This document shows, one piece after another, positions 1-9,382 of a stretch of 64,000 nucleotides of DNA. Source of the stretch: CAZWLY01 sp964634465 (lineage in GTDB: Bacteria; Desulfobacterota; Desulfarculia; G963662305); contig CAZWLY010000016.1 of the NCBI GenBank assembly GCA_964634465.1, forward strand, positions 13,406-77,405, given 5' to 3'. How positions within the stretch are numbered: position 1 is the stretch's first letter; each line of letters begins with the position of its first letter. The notes under the pieces were generated by a model. It saw nothing but the letters and a program-made list of their open reading frames with translations, searched no databases and had not been told where the DNA came from. Position numbers and translations under genes: made by a program.

Positions 1-2301
1 CTCCTCGGCCAAGGGGATGAACTGGTCCGGCAGGAGGAGGCCCAACTCGGGATGGTTCCACCGCACCAGGGCCTCCATGCCCAATATCCGGCGATCGTTG
101 TTCACCAAGGGCTGGTAGTGAAGCACTAACTGCTTCTGGTGGACGGCTTGCCGGAGGGTCGATTCCAGCTTCATCCTTTCCAGGGCCCGCTGATTCATCT
201 CGGCGGTGTAGAAACGGTAACCGTTGCGCTCCTCCTTGGCGGCGTACATGGCCATGTCGGCGTTTTTGACCATCACCTCGACGTCGTCGCCGTCGTCGGG
301 GAAGACGCTGATGCCGATGCTGGCCGTGATGAAAAGCTTGTGGCCGTTGACGTAGATCGGTTGGGACACGGTATCCAGTATCTTCTGGGCCACTCGGGCG
401 GCGTCGATGTCCTTGCCGAGGTCGTTGGCGATGACGGTGAACTCGTCGCCGCCCAGGCGATAGATGTAGTCGCTCTTCCTGAGGCAGTCCTGGATGCGAC
501 CGGCGACCTCCTTCAAGAGCCCGTCGCCGACGTCGTGACCGAGGGTGTCGTTGATGTCCTTGAAGCGGTCCAGGTCCATGAACAAAAGGGCCCACAGCCT
601 GCGGTCGCCCCGGCGGCGGGACTGGATGACCGATTCTTCCAGGTCTTTGTAGAACGATTTCCGGTTGGGGAGACCGGTCAGCATGTCGCTGTAGGCGATG
701 CGTTTCAGTTGGGCCTCGGTCCGCTTGCGGCGGGTGATGTCCTGGATGGTGACCACCGAGCCCTGGGGCCGTCCCTGCTGGTCGAAGAAGCTGGCCCCGC
801 TGATGGAGACGTCCACCACCCGTCCGGTCTTGGTCAGCCGCCGGGTCTCCACCCCGGTGAGTGTTTCCCCTCGGAGGACTTTCTCGATCATGGCCTCGGT
901 CTCGGGCCAGTTCTCCTCGGGTACGAAGTCCATCCTCAAACCCGCCCGCTCCTCCAGGGTCCAACCGAAGACCCTGGTGAAAGCCGGGTTGACGTAGGTC
1001 ACCCGGCCCTCGGTGTCGTAGACCACCACCGGGTCGGGCGAGGCCTCCAGAACGGTTCGGTGGCGCTCCTCGCTTTCCTTCAAGGCCTCCTCGGCCTTCT
1101 TGCGTTCGGTTATGTCGCGGTAGATGCCGTAGACGCCGACCTGCTCGCCGTCGATGACGACCGGCGCTCCCAGGATGGAGACGTCCACCAGCGTGCCGTC
1201 CTTGCGGCGGCGCTTGGCCTCGGCCTCCACCTTTTCGCCCCGGGCGACCCGGTTGGTCAGCTCCAGGCCGAAAGCCTTGTCCTCCTCGGGTACGATCAGG
1301 TCGTTGATCCGATGGCCCCGGACCTCCTCAAGGGTGTAGCCGAAGAGCCGGGTGAACTCGTTGTTGATCTTCATCACCCGATCGTCGGGGTCCAGAACGG
1401 CGATGGCTTCGGGGGCGATGTCGAAGAAACGCTCCAGGTAGAGCCGGTGCCTCTCGGCCTCGGTTTCGGCCTTGCGGCGTTCGGTGACGTCCCTGAACAA
1501 ACCGACGATGCCGATGACGTTGCCGTCCGGGTCCAGATTGGGCGCGCCGGAGAGAGTGAAGTGGCGAACCTGGCCGTCCTTGGCGATCAGCCGGCCCTCG
1601 CGGAAGCGAAGCGTCTTCCGCTCGTCCCGGATCATCTTGAAGAGTTCGATGTAATATTTTTCTTCGCCCGGCTCGACGAAGTCGATGAAGTAGCGGCCGA
1701 TCACCTCGTCGATCCGGTGGCCCAGCAATCTGGTCCAGGCCGGATTGACATAGGTGAAGGCGCCGTCCAGGCCGAGAGTGTAGATGATGTCCGGCGCGTT
1801 TTCGCTTAAGAGCCGGAACCTCTCTTCACTCTCCCTCAACCGGTCTTCGGCCAGCTTGCGGGCGGTGATGTTCCGGATGATGCCGTGGTAGCCGATCACC
1901 GCGCCCTCGCCGTCGCGCTTGGCCGTGGCCGTCATCAGGCAGTCCATCACCTTGGCGTTCTTGCCCTTGAGCCGGACCTGGTAGTCCTGGACCGAGCCGA
2001 GCCGGTCGATCTCCCGGATGAACCTCTTGCCCTCTTCGGGATCGACGTAGAGTTGCTGGAACTTGACCTTCGACAGCTCGGTCCGGTCCCAACCGAACAG
2101 TTCCACCCCAGCCCGGTTGACGCTCAGGATGGTTCCGTCCCGGGCGGTGATGACGATGGCGTCCCGCGATTCCTCGAAGAGTTCCCGGAGTTGTTGGACA
2201 GACACCCGGCCGCCGGGAACGGTCGGCCGATCCGGCGAGCGATCGTCAACCGGGCCAAGGCGATCGCTCACGGTCGGCTTCGCCTCAGACCGTTTCGGCA
2301 T
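1..2301 (-). CDS. Multi-PAS diguanylate cyclase/phosphodiesterase (GGDEF-EAL), 3' end outside window
   Basis: The reading frame is open from ATG 2301 to base 1 (767 codons) and continues off the left edge. Reading it gives four PAS-type sensor segments (about residues 40-145, 160-280, 290-400, 410-520), each ending in a D-I/V-T-x-R-K coiled linker. A GGDEF domain follows (about 530-690) with DMLTGLPNR at its start and RLGGDEF near 615. The inhibitory I-site RxxD (RKSD) sits five residues before GGDEF. The EAL domain starts near 705 with GMEALVRW near 743, and its remainder is not visible. The family makes or degrades cyclic di-GMP; intact GGDEF and I-site suggest an active, product-inhibited cyclase. 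No transmembrane segment is visible, so it is probably cytosolic with redox or ligand-sensing PAS domains. An in-frame TGA seven codons upstream fixes the start region. A run of eight G lies between the Shine-Dalgarno-like AGG and the ATG. Confidence 0.93.
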   Translation of the reverse strand, partial: MPKRSEAKPTVSDRLGPVDDRSPDRPTVPGGRVSVQQLRELFEESRDAIVITARDGTILSVNRAGVELFGWDRTELSKVKFQQLYVDPEEGKRFIREIDRLGSVQDYQVRLKGKNAKVMDCLMTATAKRDGEGAVIGYHGIIRNITARKLAEDRLRESEERFRLLSENAPDIIYTLGLDGAFTYVNPAWTRLLGHRIDEVIGRYFIDFVEPGEEKYYIELFKMIRDERKTLRFREGRLIAKDGQVRHFTLSGAPNLDPDGNVIGIVGLFRDVTERRKAETEAERHRLYLERFFDIAPEAIAVLDPDDRVMKINNEFTRLFGYTLEEVRGHRINDLIVPEEDKAFGLELTNRVARGEKVEAEAKRRRKDGTLVDVSILGAPVVIDGEQVGVYGIYRDITERKKAEEALKESEERHRTVLEASPDPVVVYDTEGRVTYVNPAFTRVFGWTLEERAGLRMDFVPEENWPETEAMIEKVLRGETLTGVETRRLTKTGRVVDVSISGASFFDQQGRPQGSVVTIQDITRRKRTEAQLKRIAYSDMLTGLPNRKSFYKDLEESVIQSRRRGDRRLWALLFMDLDRFKDINDTLGHDVGDGLLKEVAGRIQDCLRKSDYIYRLGGDEFTVIANDLGKDIDAARVAQKILDTVSQPIYVNGHKLFITASIGISVFPDDGDDVEVMVKNADMAMYAAKEERNGYRFYTAEMNQRALERMKLESTLRQAVHQKQLVLHYQPLVNNDRRILGMEALVRWNHPELGLLLPDQFIPLAEE

Positions 2302-2436
2302 GACCAGCCCCCCCCGCCTTCACTTGGCCGATTCGTCGATCAGGTTTTGGAGTAATGGACGGATCGTCTCATTATGGCAGAGTTCGGATCGTTTTTCAAT
2401 AACCTCGATCGCCTCCGTTTTGGGTGGTCGGGGTCG

Positions 2437-2474
2437 AACAGGCCAATAAACAGCGCCTTGTTTCTTGGCCTGTT
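2437..2474. repeat. 10-bp inverted repeat between metC-like gene and GGDEF-EAL gene
   Basis: AACAGGCCAA at 2437-2446 is perfectly mirrored by TTGGCCTGTT at 2465-2474 across an 18-nt loop. It lies 37 nt beyond the metC-like stop codon. No T tract follows in the minus direction, so a rho-independent terminator is possible but not well supported. Confidence 0.4.
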
Positions 2475-2510
2475 TAAAGGAGGCGAGGCCCGGCGTCTCC
2501 ACCCGCCCGA

Positions 2511-3674
2511 TCAAACGCTCGCCAGCCGCCCCAGGCCGGCCTTGAGATCGGCGATCAGATCGTCCGGGTCCTCCAGCCCGGCATGGATGCGAAGCGTCGG
2601 CCCGGCCGCCTCCCAGCGGGTGGCGGTTCTGGTCGTGGCCGGGTCGTGGGGCATGATCAGGCTCTCGTATCCGCCCCAGGAATAACCCATGGCGAACAGC
2701 TCCATGTTGTCCAGCATGGCCGCCAGGGCCTCTTTGGAGTATGGTTTCAAGGCCACGCTGAACAGGCCCGAGGCGCCGGTGAAGTCCCGTTTCCAAATCT
2801 CGTGACCGGGACAGGACGGGAGGGCCGGGTGGAGGACGCGTTCCACCTCGGGCCGGCGGCTCAACCACTCGGCCAGGGCCAGGCCGGTCTGCTGGTGGCG
2901 TTCGAGACGGACTTTGAGGGATCTGAGCCCCCGCAAGGCCAGGTAGCAGTCGTCCGGGGCGCCGCCCTGGCCGAAATCCCTGGTCGCCTCGAGGAGTTTG
3001 GGCCAGGCCGCCTCGGTGGCGCTCACCGCGCCGAGCAGCAGGTCGCCGTGGCCGCCGATGTACTTGGTCGCCGGCTGGATGGAGACGTCCACGCCGTGCT
3101 CGAAGGGCTTGAAGAAAAGGGGAGTGGCCCAGGCGTTGTCCATCAGCACCGTCGCCCCTCGCTTGTGGGCGGCTTCGGCGATGGCCGGCACGTCCTGGAC
3201 CTCGAAGGTGACCGAACCGGGCGACTCGACGTAGACCACCTTGGTGTTGGGGCGGATCAGCTCGGCGATGCCGGCGCCGATGAGCGGGTCGTAGTAGGTC
3301 GTCTCCACCCCGAAGCGGGCCAGGACGTTGTCGCAGAAGCGGCGGGTGGGACCGTAGACGGCGTCGACCATCAACAGGTGGTCGCCGGCCTTGAGAAAGG
3401 CCATCAGGGCCACGGCCACGGCGGCCAGCCCCGAGGGAAACAGGCGGGCGTCGAACCCGCCCTCCAGCCGGGCGATGGCCTCCTCCAGGGCCTGGCTGAC
3501 CGGGGTGGTGTGGAGGCCGTAGGTCTTTTTCTTGCCCGGTGCGGCTTCCCGGGCCTCCAGTTCCTCGACGTTGGGAAAGATGATGGTCGAGGCGTGGACG
3601 ACGGGCGGGTTGACCGCGTCGTACTGCTTTTGAGGGTCGCGGCCCAGATTGACGATCCTGGTGTCTTCTTTCAT
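2511..3674 (-). CDS. metC: Cystathionine beta-lyase-type PLP enzyme (Cys/Met metabolism family)
   Basis: The product is 387 aa, a PLP-dependent enzyme of the Cys/Met metabolism (gamma-family) fold type I. The PLP lysine is in PATKYIGGHGD, the phosphate/cofactor region is seen in FPSGLAAVAVAL and MDNAWATPLFF, and the C-terminus has the family-typical GPTLRIHAGLEDPDDLIADL. The MDNAWATPLFFKPFEHGVDVSIQPATKY layout fits proteobacterial cystathionine beta-lyases better than gamma-synthases; the likely reaction is cystathionine to homocysteine, pyruvate and ammonia. The longer in-frame start at 3767 is rejected because ATG 3674 has GAGG about 9 nt upstream and begins with the conserved region. Gene order gives no operon partner. 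A gamma-lyase or another C-S lyase role cannot be excluded. Confidence 0.85.
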   Translation of the reverse strand: MKEDTRIVNLGRDPQKQYDAVNPPVVHASTIIFPNVEELEAREAAPGKKKTYGLHTTPVSQALEEAIARLEGGFDARLFPSGLAAVAVALMAFLKAGDHLLMVDAVYGPTRRFCDNVLARFGVETTYYDPLIGAGIAELIRPNTKVVYVESPGSVTFEVQDVPAIAEAAHKRGATVLMDNAWATPLFFKPFEHGVDVSIQPATKYIGGHGDLLLGAVSATEAAWPKLLEATRDFGQGGAPDDCYLALRGLRSLKVRLERHQQTGLALAEWLSRRPEVERVLHPALPSCPGHEIWKRDFTGASGLFSVALKPYSKEALAAMLDNMELFAMGYSWGGYESLIMPHDPATTRTATRWEAAGPTLRIHAGLEDPDDLIADLKAGLGRLASV

Positions 3675-3965
3675 CGCTGCCTCGTGCTCCAAGAGACGAT
3701 CGAAACCGCTCCGCCGCGGCGGTGCGTCGCCAAGAAGGCTAATACGCTCGACAAAACGTGTCAACATCGACCGGTTATCGTCCTTGACCCCCCCATCGTT
3801 TTAAGGTACAGATTTCCTACACGCCCGACGCGGCTCTGGGGGGCGGCTCGGGCGGTTTTGAAGCGGAAGCCTTTTGCCCGTCTCACTCATCGCTCTTTCG
3901 ACGGGCCAAACAGATAGACCAAACCAAGACCGTGCACTAAACCGATATCAGGAGCTTGGAAGACT

Positions 3966-5294
3966 GTGACTAGGTATATAAAATCGGCGGCGATAGTCCT
4001 GGTTGCTGCGGCTCTGTCCTTCGCCTTCGGGCTCGGTCCGGCCCAGGCCAGCGAATGCGTCAAGTGCCACACCAACGCCGAAAAATTGAAGGAGATCACC
4101 GAATACTTGGCCAAGAAGCGGCCCAGCCAAGAGGATCTGGCCAAGCTGTCCCAGGGGCCGTCCATGGCCGGCCCGGTCAAACAGGTCGAGCCCTTCAAGC
4201 GGCTGTTGATCACCAAGGAGATGTTCGACTACGAGAACCACGGCGACATCGCCTGCGAAGACTGCCACAACGGCAATCCGAACACCGACAACTGGCGCCT
4301 GGCCCACGGCGGACTGACCCGCGACCCGTCCTATCCCGCGCCCGGTGTGTGCGCCGAGTGCCACGAGGACGAGGCCAAGAACTACGGCAAAAGCCTCCAC
4401 CACACCAACGCGCCGATGCTGGCCGCGGTCATGGCCCGGGCGGGCGACGAGCCGTCGATGAAGAAAAAGGCCAAGCTGGCCTACGACTACAGTTGCACCC
4501 AGTGCCACGCCAGTTGCGGCAGTTGCCACATCAGCCGGCCCAACGTCGCCGGCGGCGGCCTTTTGAAAGGCCACGCCTACCTGGCCCAGCCGTCCGAGGA
4601 GGAGACCTGCAACGCCTGCCACGGCGGCACGGTCGGGGTGGAGTTCACTGGCAAGCTCGAGGGCCTGGCCCCCGACGTCCATTTGACCCAGGGCGAGATG
4701 GGTTGCCTGGACTGCCACACCGTGGAGCAGATGCACGGCGACGGTAAGACCTACGCTTCCCGCCGGGAGGTCGAGAGCCCGGATTGTCTCGACTGCCACG
4801 ACGACATCTACGCCGAAGGGGCGGCCAACCTGGCCGTTCACCGCGACCACAAGGGCAAGGCCAGTTGCCAGGTCTGCCACTCCCAGGCCTACCAGAACTG
4901 CTCGGGCTGCCACGTCGGCAAGACGGCCAAGGGCGACAAGTTCTTCAAGGTGGACGCCCACAAGGTCGCCTTCTACATCGGCCGCAACCCCAACAAGAGC
5001 GAGCGCCACCCGGAGAAGTTCGTCGTCGTCCGCCAGGCCCCGGCCGCGCCGGATACGTTCAAGTACTACCTCGGCGGCCGGCTGCCCGAGTTCGACAAGA
5101 GGCCGACCTTCACCTACGCCTCGCCCCACAACATCCAGCGAAAGACCGCTCAGGCCAGCGCCTGCAACAACTGCCACGGCAATCAGAAGCTGTTCCTGAA
5201 AGGCTCGGACATGCCGTCCGACGTGCGCCGGGCCAACCGCAAGGTGATGGCCATCGGCGACAAGATCATCCCGCCCAAGCTCCGGGAGGAGTAG
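3966..5294 (+). CDS. Secreted multihaem cytochrome c with eleven CXXCH motifs
   Basis: The 442-aa product starts at GTG 3966 (AGGAG and GGAAG upstream). It has a signal peptide of about 28 residues ending AQA-S. Eleven CXXCH haem-attachment motifs are readable in order: CVKCH, CEDCH, CAECH, CTQCH, CGSCH, CNACH, CLDCH, CLDCH, CQVCH, CSGCH, CNNCH. Motifs 4 and 5 are separated by only a few residues, and additional histidines (SLHHT, HRDHK) could supply distal ligands. The protein should be periplasmic or extracellular and carry electrons; no transmembrane anchor or quinol-oxidising partner is encoded beside it. A GC hairpin with a T tract follows the stop, so it is probably monocistronic. It does not match NrfA (no CXXCK) or a simple cytochrome c3 (four haems), and the exact family was not recognised. 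Confidence 0.92.
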   Translation: MTRYIKSAAIVLVAAALSFAFGLGPAQASECVKCHTNAEKLKEITEYLAKKRPSQEDLAKLSQGPSMAGPVKQVEPFKRLLITKEMFDYENHGDIACEDCHNGNPNTDNWRLAHGGLTRDPSYPAPGVCAECHEDEAKNYGKSLHHTNAPMLAAVMARAGDEPSMKKKAKLAYDYSCTQCHASCGSCHISRPNVAGGGLLKGHAYLAQPSEEETCNACHGGTVGVEFTGKLEGLAPDVHLTQGEMGCLDCHTVEQMHGDGKTYASRREVESPDCLDCHDDIYAEGAANLAVHRDHKGKASCQVCHSQAYQNCSGCHVGKTAKGDKFFKVDAHKVAFYIGRNPNKSERHPEKFVVVRQAPAAPDTFKYYLGGRLPEFDKRPTFTYASPHNIQRKTAQASACNNCHGNQKLFLKGSDMPSDVRRANRKVMAIGDKIIPPKLREE

Positions 5295-5336
5295 GCCGGC
5301 CCGACATCACCGGCCCGATACCACCTGAGGCGAACC

Positions 5337-5372
5337 GGGCCGCCGCCCGTTGGCGGGCGGCGGCCCTTCTTT
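5337..5372 (+). terminator. Rho-independent terminator of the multihaem cytochrome gene
   Basis: GGGCCGCCGCCCG (5337-5349), loop TTGG, and CGGGCGGCGGCCC (5354-5366) form a perfect 13-bp stem followed by TTCTTT. It lies 43 nt after the cytochrome stop and before the convergent CoA-ligase gene. Confidence 0.85.
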
Positions 5373-5428
5373 CCGGGCACCGGCCGAACGTCCGGGCCCG
5401 GCCCGCGATCGATGCCTGAACTTCCGGC

Positions 5429-6997
5429 CTATATCTTTCGATCCCACCCCCGCCAATACTTCTCCCTGACCTTGCGCCTGAGCAGCTTGCCCGAGGCGCT
5501 CTTGGGCAGTTCCGGCCAGAACTCCACCGATTTCGGCTTCTTGTAGCCGGCCACCCGCTGGCCGACAAAGGCGATCAGCTCCGCCTCCTCGACCCGCCGG
5601 CCCGGCTTGAGCGCCACCACCGCCTTGACCGCCTCGCCCCAGTGATCGTCGGGCACGCCGACCACCGTCGCCTCCAAGACGGCCGGGTGCTCGTAAAGGG
5701 CCTCCTCCACCTCGCGGGGGTAGATGTTCTTGCCGCCGCTGATGATCAGATCGTCCTTGCGATCGACGATGTAGACATAGCCGTCCTCGTCGAAGTAGGC
5801 CATGTCGCCGGTATGAAGCCAGCCGTCCTTGATCTTCTCGGCAGTCTTGTCGGGCAGTCGCCAGTAGCCGATCATCATCGCTTCGCTCTTGACCGCTATC
5901 TCACCCACCTCGCCGACCGGGACGTCGTTCCCCTCGGCGTCGACGATTCTGACCTGGTAGTCCAGGACCGGCCGGCCGGCCGAGGCCAGCTTTTTGACCT
6001 TGTTCTCCGGCCCGTCCAGGACGTGGTCCTCGGGCGGGAGGGTGGTGGTCAGCGGCCCGGTCTCGGTGGCCCCGTACTGCTGGCAGAAGCCGGTTCCGAA
6101 TCGGCCGAAGGCGGACAAGGCCTTCTTCAACAGCTCCACCGGCATGGGCGAGCCGACGTAGAAGATCCGCTTGAGCGAGCTCAGGTCCACCGAATCCATG
6201 AGAGGCGAGTGGAGCATGGCGTTGATCATCGTCGGCACCAGGAGGCAGACGGTGATCCGTTCCCTGGCCAGCGTTTCCAAAACCTTGGCCGGGTCGAACG
6301 GAGAGCCGTAGACGACCGTGGTGTTGGGTATGAAAAAGCAGCGCCCCAGGTTGTCCTCAAAGGCGACGTGGGACATCGGGGCGACGATGAGACAGCGTTC
6401 GTCGTAGCCGAACTGGTTTTCGATGACGCCGGTGACGGCGGTGGTGACCAGGTGGTTGTGGCTGCGCATCGCCCCCTTGGGCTTGCCCGTGGTGCCGGAG
6501 GTGAAGTAGATGCTCATCACGTCGCGGGGCGACACCTCGACCTCCGGCTCGGCCGAATCTCCGGACTCGAGCAGTTCTCCGTAGCTTTGGGATCGATCCC
6601 ACTCGGACCCGTCGAGGCAGACGTAGCGCTCGACCGAATCCAGATCGGGGGCGACGGCCTTCAGCCCCGGCTCGAAAGCGCTCCCATAGAAGACGAACCT
6701 GGGCTCGGAGTAGTCGATCAAATACGCCAACTCTTTTTCGGTGACCAGGCCCGAGTACGGGCAGAAGATGGCCCCCGTCTTGGCCGCGGCGAAGTAGAGT
6801 TCGATGAACTGGTGGCAGTTGGCCGTCTGGACGCCGAGGCGATCGCCCTTTTTCAGCCCCCGCTCCAGGAGGGCGTTGGCCAGGCGGTTGACCCGCTCGT
6901 TGAACTGCTGGAAGGTAAACGAACTTTTTCCGTCGATGACGGCCGTCTTGTCTGGAAATTTGGCCGCCCCTCGGGCCAACATGTCGCCTACGGTCAT
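5429..6997 (-). CDS. Acyl-CoA synthetase (AMP-forming, FadD-like)
   Basis: The 522-aa product is an ANL-superfamily adenylate-forming ligase. The P-loop-like motif YFTSGTTGKPKGA is near residue 175, QQYGATETGPL near 310, the hinge DGWLHTGDMAYFDEDGYVYIVDRKDD near 400, and the catalytic lysine in PKSASGKLLRR near the C-terminus. It activates a carboxylic acid with ATP and CoA; the substrate is not readable from sequence, but fatty or aromatic acids are typical. ATG 6997 was chosen over the upstream in-frame start at 7312 because homology begins with MTVGDMLARGAAKFPDK and GAGGGGG precedes it. It is separated by about 370 nt from another CoA ligase gene on the same strand, so they may be independently transcribed. 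Confidence 0.9.
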   Translation of the reverse strand: MTVGDMLARGAAKFPDKTAVIDGKSSFTFQQFNERVNRLANALLERGLKKGDRLGVQTANCHQFIELYFAAAKTGAIFCPYSGLVTEKELAYLIDYSEPRFVFYGSAFEPGLKAVAPDLDSVERYVCLDGSEWDRSQSYGELLESGDSAEPEVEVSPRDVMSIYFTSGTTGKPKGAMRSHNHLVTTAVTGVIENQFGYDERCLIVAPMSHVAFEDNLGRCFFIPNTTVVYGSPFDPAKVLETLARERITVCLLVPTMINAMLHSPLMDSVDLSSLKRIFYVGSPMPVELLKKALSAFGRFGTGFCQQYGATETGPLTTTLPPEDHVLDGPENKVKKLASAGRPVLDYQVRIVDAEGNDVPVGEVGEIAVKSEAMMIGYWRLPDKTAEKIKDGWLHTGDMAYFDEDGYVYIVDRKDDLIISGGKNIYPREVEEALYEHPAVLEATVVGVPDDHWGEAVKAVVALKPGRRVEEAELIAFVGQRVAGYKKPKSVEFWPELPKSASGKLLRRKVREKYWRGWDRKI

Positions 6998-7366
6998 GAA
7001 AACCCCCTCGATCCCAAATTCCCCTTGGCGGTCGGAGCCCGGCCGAGCCGACGGCCGGCCGCCGACGCGGGATGACGTTGTTGGATTGGCTCGCCTGCGG
7101 GAAACGATTGACCCGATTCGGGACCGAGTGCGGCCCCTTAGCCGGCCCGACGATCTTAGCACCGGCCGGCCCGGAAGCACAAGCCGGGGGAGGCCGAAAA
7201 GCGCCGGGAGAGAGGGGGTTCGTCTCCCGGGGCGAGATCGAAGGCGGGCCGCGTCCTTTTCGACGCGGCCCGGCGTTTTCCCCTCGACGCCCGGCCGAAG
7301 CGCTTTCCACAATCGAAGAGCCGGCCCGCCCAGGCAATGGTTCAGAGTTGTTTCCGAGAGGCGGCC
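6998..7366. other. Intergenic region between two CoA-ligase genes, with one GC hairpin
   Basis: No convincing coding sequence is seen. It contains the hairpin at 7246-7271 downstream of the ligase gene 7367-9238 and should hold the promoter of the ligase gene at 5429-6997. No clear sigma-70 promoter was recognised. Confidence 0.6.
7246..7271 (-). terminator. GC hairpin downstream of acyl-CoA ligase gene, possible terminator
   Basis: GGGCCGCGTC (7246-7255) and GACGCGGCCC (7262-7271) form a perfect 10-bp stem with loop CTTTTC, about 95 nt past the ligase stop. There is no strong T run in the minus direction, so termination is inferred from position and stem strength only. Confidence 0.45.
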
Positions 7367-9238
7367 CTAGTCCGTCTCCACCCTGTATTTGACGGCGTAG
7401 TTGGCCAGTATTTCGTGAACCTTGGCCTCGACGGCCTCGGCCGAGGCGTCCCGGGCCGGCTTGACGCCGATTACGGCCAGGGTGCCGTGGATCTTGTCCT
7501 CGCCGACCTCGACCGTCACCGACTCGGCCAGTTCGCCCAGAGCGGCCAGCTCGGCGGTGAAGGCCCGCTTGACGGCGTCCCACTTGAGGGCCGGCTTGAA
7601 GATTTTGCCGACGGCGGTCAAGGGCATCTGGTCGATGACGAGCACCTGCTTGGGGATGGCCGCCCGCTCGCCGACCTCGGCCTTGAGGTAGTCCAGGATG
7701 TCCTCGGGCGTCATTTTGACCCCCTCTTGGAGCTGGACGTAGACCGCCGGGACCTCGCCGGCGTAGGGGTCGGGCCAGGGCACGGCCGCGGCCACGGCCA
7801 CGCCCTCCAAGCGGTAGAGCGGGTCTTCGATCAGGGCCGGATCGATGTTGTGGCCGCCGCGGATGATGAGCTCCTTTTTGCGGCCGGTCAGCCAGAGGTA
7901 GCCGTCGGCGTCCATTCGGCCCAGATCGCCGGTGTTGAACCAGCCTTCCTCGGCCCAGACGCCCTGGTTGTGGGCTTCGTCCAGGTAGCCGTTGAATACG
8001 TTGGGGCCGCTGATCAAAACCGAGCCGATCTCGTCGGTCTCGGCTTCGCGCACGAGGCGGCCGTCTTCGTCGAGGCGGCCGATCTTTATCTTGTGGTAGG
8101 GCAGGCGAAGACCCACCGAGCCGATCTTGCGCTCGCCGTAGAGGGGATTGACCGCCGAGACGCAGGTGCCCTCGGTCAGGCCGTAGCCCTCCAGGATGCT
8201 CAGCCCGGTGTAGTCCTCGAAGCGTTGGAACAGCTCCACCGACAGCGGGGCCGCGCCGCAGACCAGGAAGCGCAGCGAGGAGATGTCGGCTCCACCCTTG
8301 GGCACCTCCAAGAGCACCGAGAGAATGGTCGGCACGGCCGAGAACATGATCGCCCGGTAGCGCTCGATGATCTTGTAGAAGTTCTTGATGATCGCCGGGT
8401 CGCGGTAACCGGCCGGCGAGAGCAGGACGACATGGGCGCCGCTGAGGAACGGGGCCGAGCCGGTGACGGTGGTGCCGTTGACGTGGAAGAGCGGCAGGCC
8501 GCACAGGGCCGCGTCTCCCGGTTTGAAGCCCAGCACGGCGGCGGTCATGAAGGCCATCACCGCCTCGTTGAAGTGGCTGTGGGGGGCCAACTTGGGCGTG
8601 CCGGTGGTGCCGCCGGTGTGGTACATCGAGGCCATGTCGGTCGGCTCGATTATCCGGCCTGAATCGAGCTTGTCGCCGTCGTACTTGGCCACGGCCTCGT
8701 CGAAGCCGATGACGCCGTTCTTCTCGTCGCCGGGTCCCGGAACCCGGATCACGGCCTTCAGCTCGGGCAGCTCCCGGCGGACCGCCTCCACCTTGGGCCA
8801 GATCTCGGCCCCGGGAGTCTCGCCCAGGGCGACCAGGACCTTGGTCCCGGCGGCGCGGCAGATGTCGGCGATGGTGGCCGGCTCCAAAAGGGGATTGATC
8901 GGGTTGACCACGCCGGTCGCTTCGCCGCCCCAGAGGGTGAAGTGGGTCTGGGGCAGGTTGGGCAGAAGGTAGGAGATCACGTCCTTGGGACCCAGGCCCA
9001 GGTCGTGGAACAGATTGGCCGTCCGGGTCACCTGGGCCAGAAAATCGCGGTAGGAGATGACGATCGGCCGGTCATACTCCTCGCCCGAGGGAATGAAGCT
9101 GATCGCCGCTCCGTCCGGGTTCTTGGCCGCGCCGGTTTTGAGCAGATCGTAGGTGTTGAACGCCTCGAGCCGCTCCTCGATGGGGATCCGTTCGAACTCT
9201 TCGATGTCGGCCAGGGCGGTGACTCTCAACTCTGACAT
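7367..9238 (-). CDS. Acyl-CoA synthetase, long form (fatty-acyl-CoA synthase type)
   Basis: The 623-aa product is an AMP-forming CoA ligase. The ATP motif is MYHTGGTTGTPKLAPHSH (about residue 218), then YGLTEGTCVS, the hinge GWFNTGDLGRMDADGYLWLTGRKK, and the catalytic lysine in LTAVGKIFKP. It has an extra C-terminal extension of about 80 residues beyond the catalytic lysine and a long N-terminus, typical of the roughly 620-640 aa bacterial fatty-acyl-CoA synthase group rather than classical FadD. ATG 9238 is preceded by GAGGAG at good spacing; the longer 9283 start lacks support. It shares orientation with the TRAP/PaaK-like operon upstream, but a histidine-rich gene and a gap lie between. 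The substrate is unknown. Confidence 0.9.
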   Translation of the reverse strand: MSELRVTALADIEEFERIPIEERLEAFNTYDLLKTGAAKNPDGAAISFIPSGEEYDRPIVISYRDFLAQVTRTANLFHDLGLGPKDVISYLLPNLPQTHFTLWGGEATGVVNPINPLLEPATIADICRAAGTKVLVALGETPGAEIWPKVEAVRRELPELKAVIRVPGPGDEKNGVIGFDEAVAKYDGDKLDSGRIIEPTDMASMYHTGGTTGTPKLAPHSHFNEAVMAFMTAAVLGFKPGDAALCGLPLFHVNGTTVTGSAPFLSGAHVVLLSPAGYRDPAIIKNFYKIIERYRAIMFSAVPTILSVLLEVPKGGADISSLRFLVCGAAPLSVELFQRFEDYTGLSILEGYGLTEGTCVSAVNPLYGERKIGSVGLRLPYHKIKIGRLDEDGRLVREAETDEIGSVLISGPNVFNGYLDEAHNQGVWAEEGWFNTGDLGRMDADGYLWLTGRKKELIIRGGHNIDPALIEDPLYRLEGVAVAAAVPWPDPYAGEVPAVYVQLQEGVKMTPEDILDYLKAEVGERAAIPKQVLVIDQMPLTAVGKIFKPALKWDAVKRAFTAELAALGELAESVTVEVGEDKIHGTLAVIGVKPARDASAEAVEAKVHEILANYAVKYRVETD

Positions 9239-9382
9239 GGGAGCTCCTCGCTTTCTGGTTGACGCTCCTTCAAATTGCCTCACCGGAAGCCGGGGATCAA
9301 GACCGTCGAGCCGAAAAGCACCGGTAACCAGCGGGTTCGGCTGGAGCCCGCCGGTTACCGGGCTTTGAAGGCGGCCGTCGCC

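Noticed and set aside
139..1809. Long plus-strand frame opposite the GGDEF-EAL gene
   Set aside because: It is antisense to a frame encoding clear PAS, GGDEF and EAL motifs; its translation is low-complexity, as expected for a GC-rich shadow.
2437..2474. Calling this inverted repeat a terminator
   Set aside because: No T tract in the required direction and an 18-nt loop, so it was listed only as a repeat.
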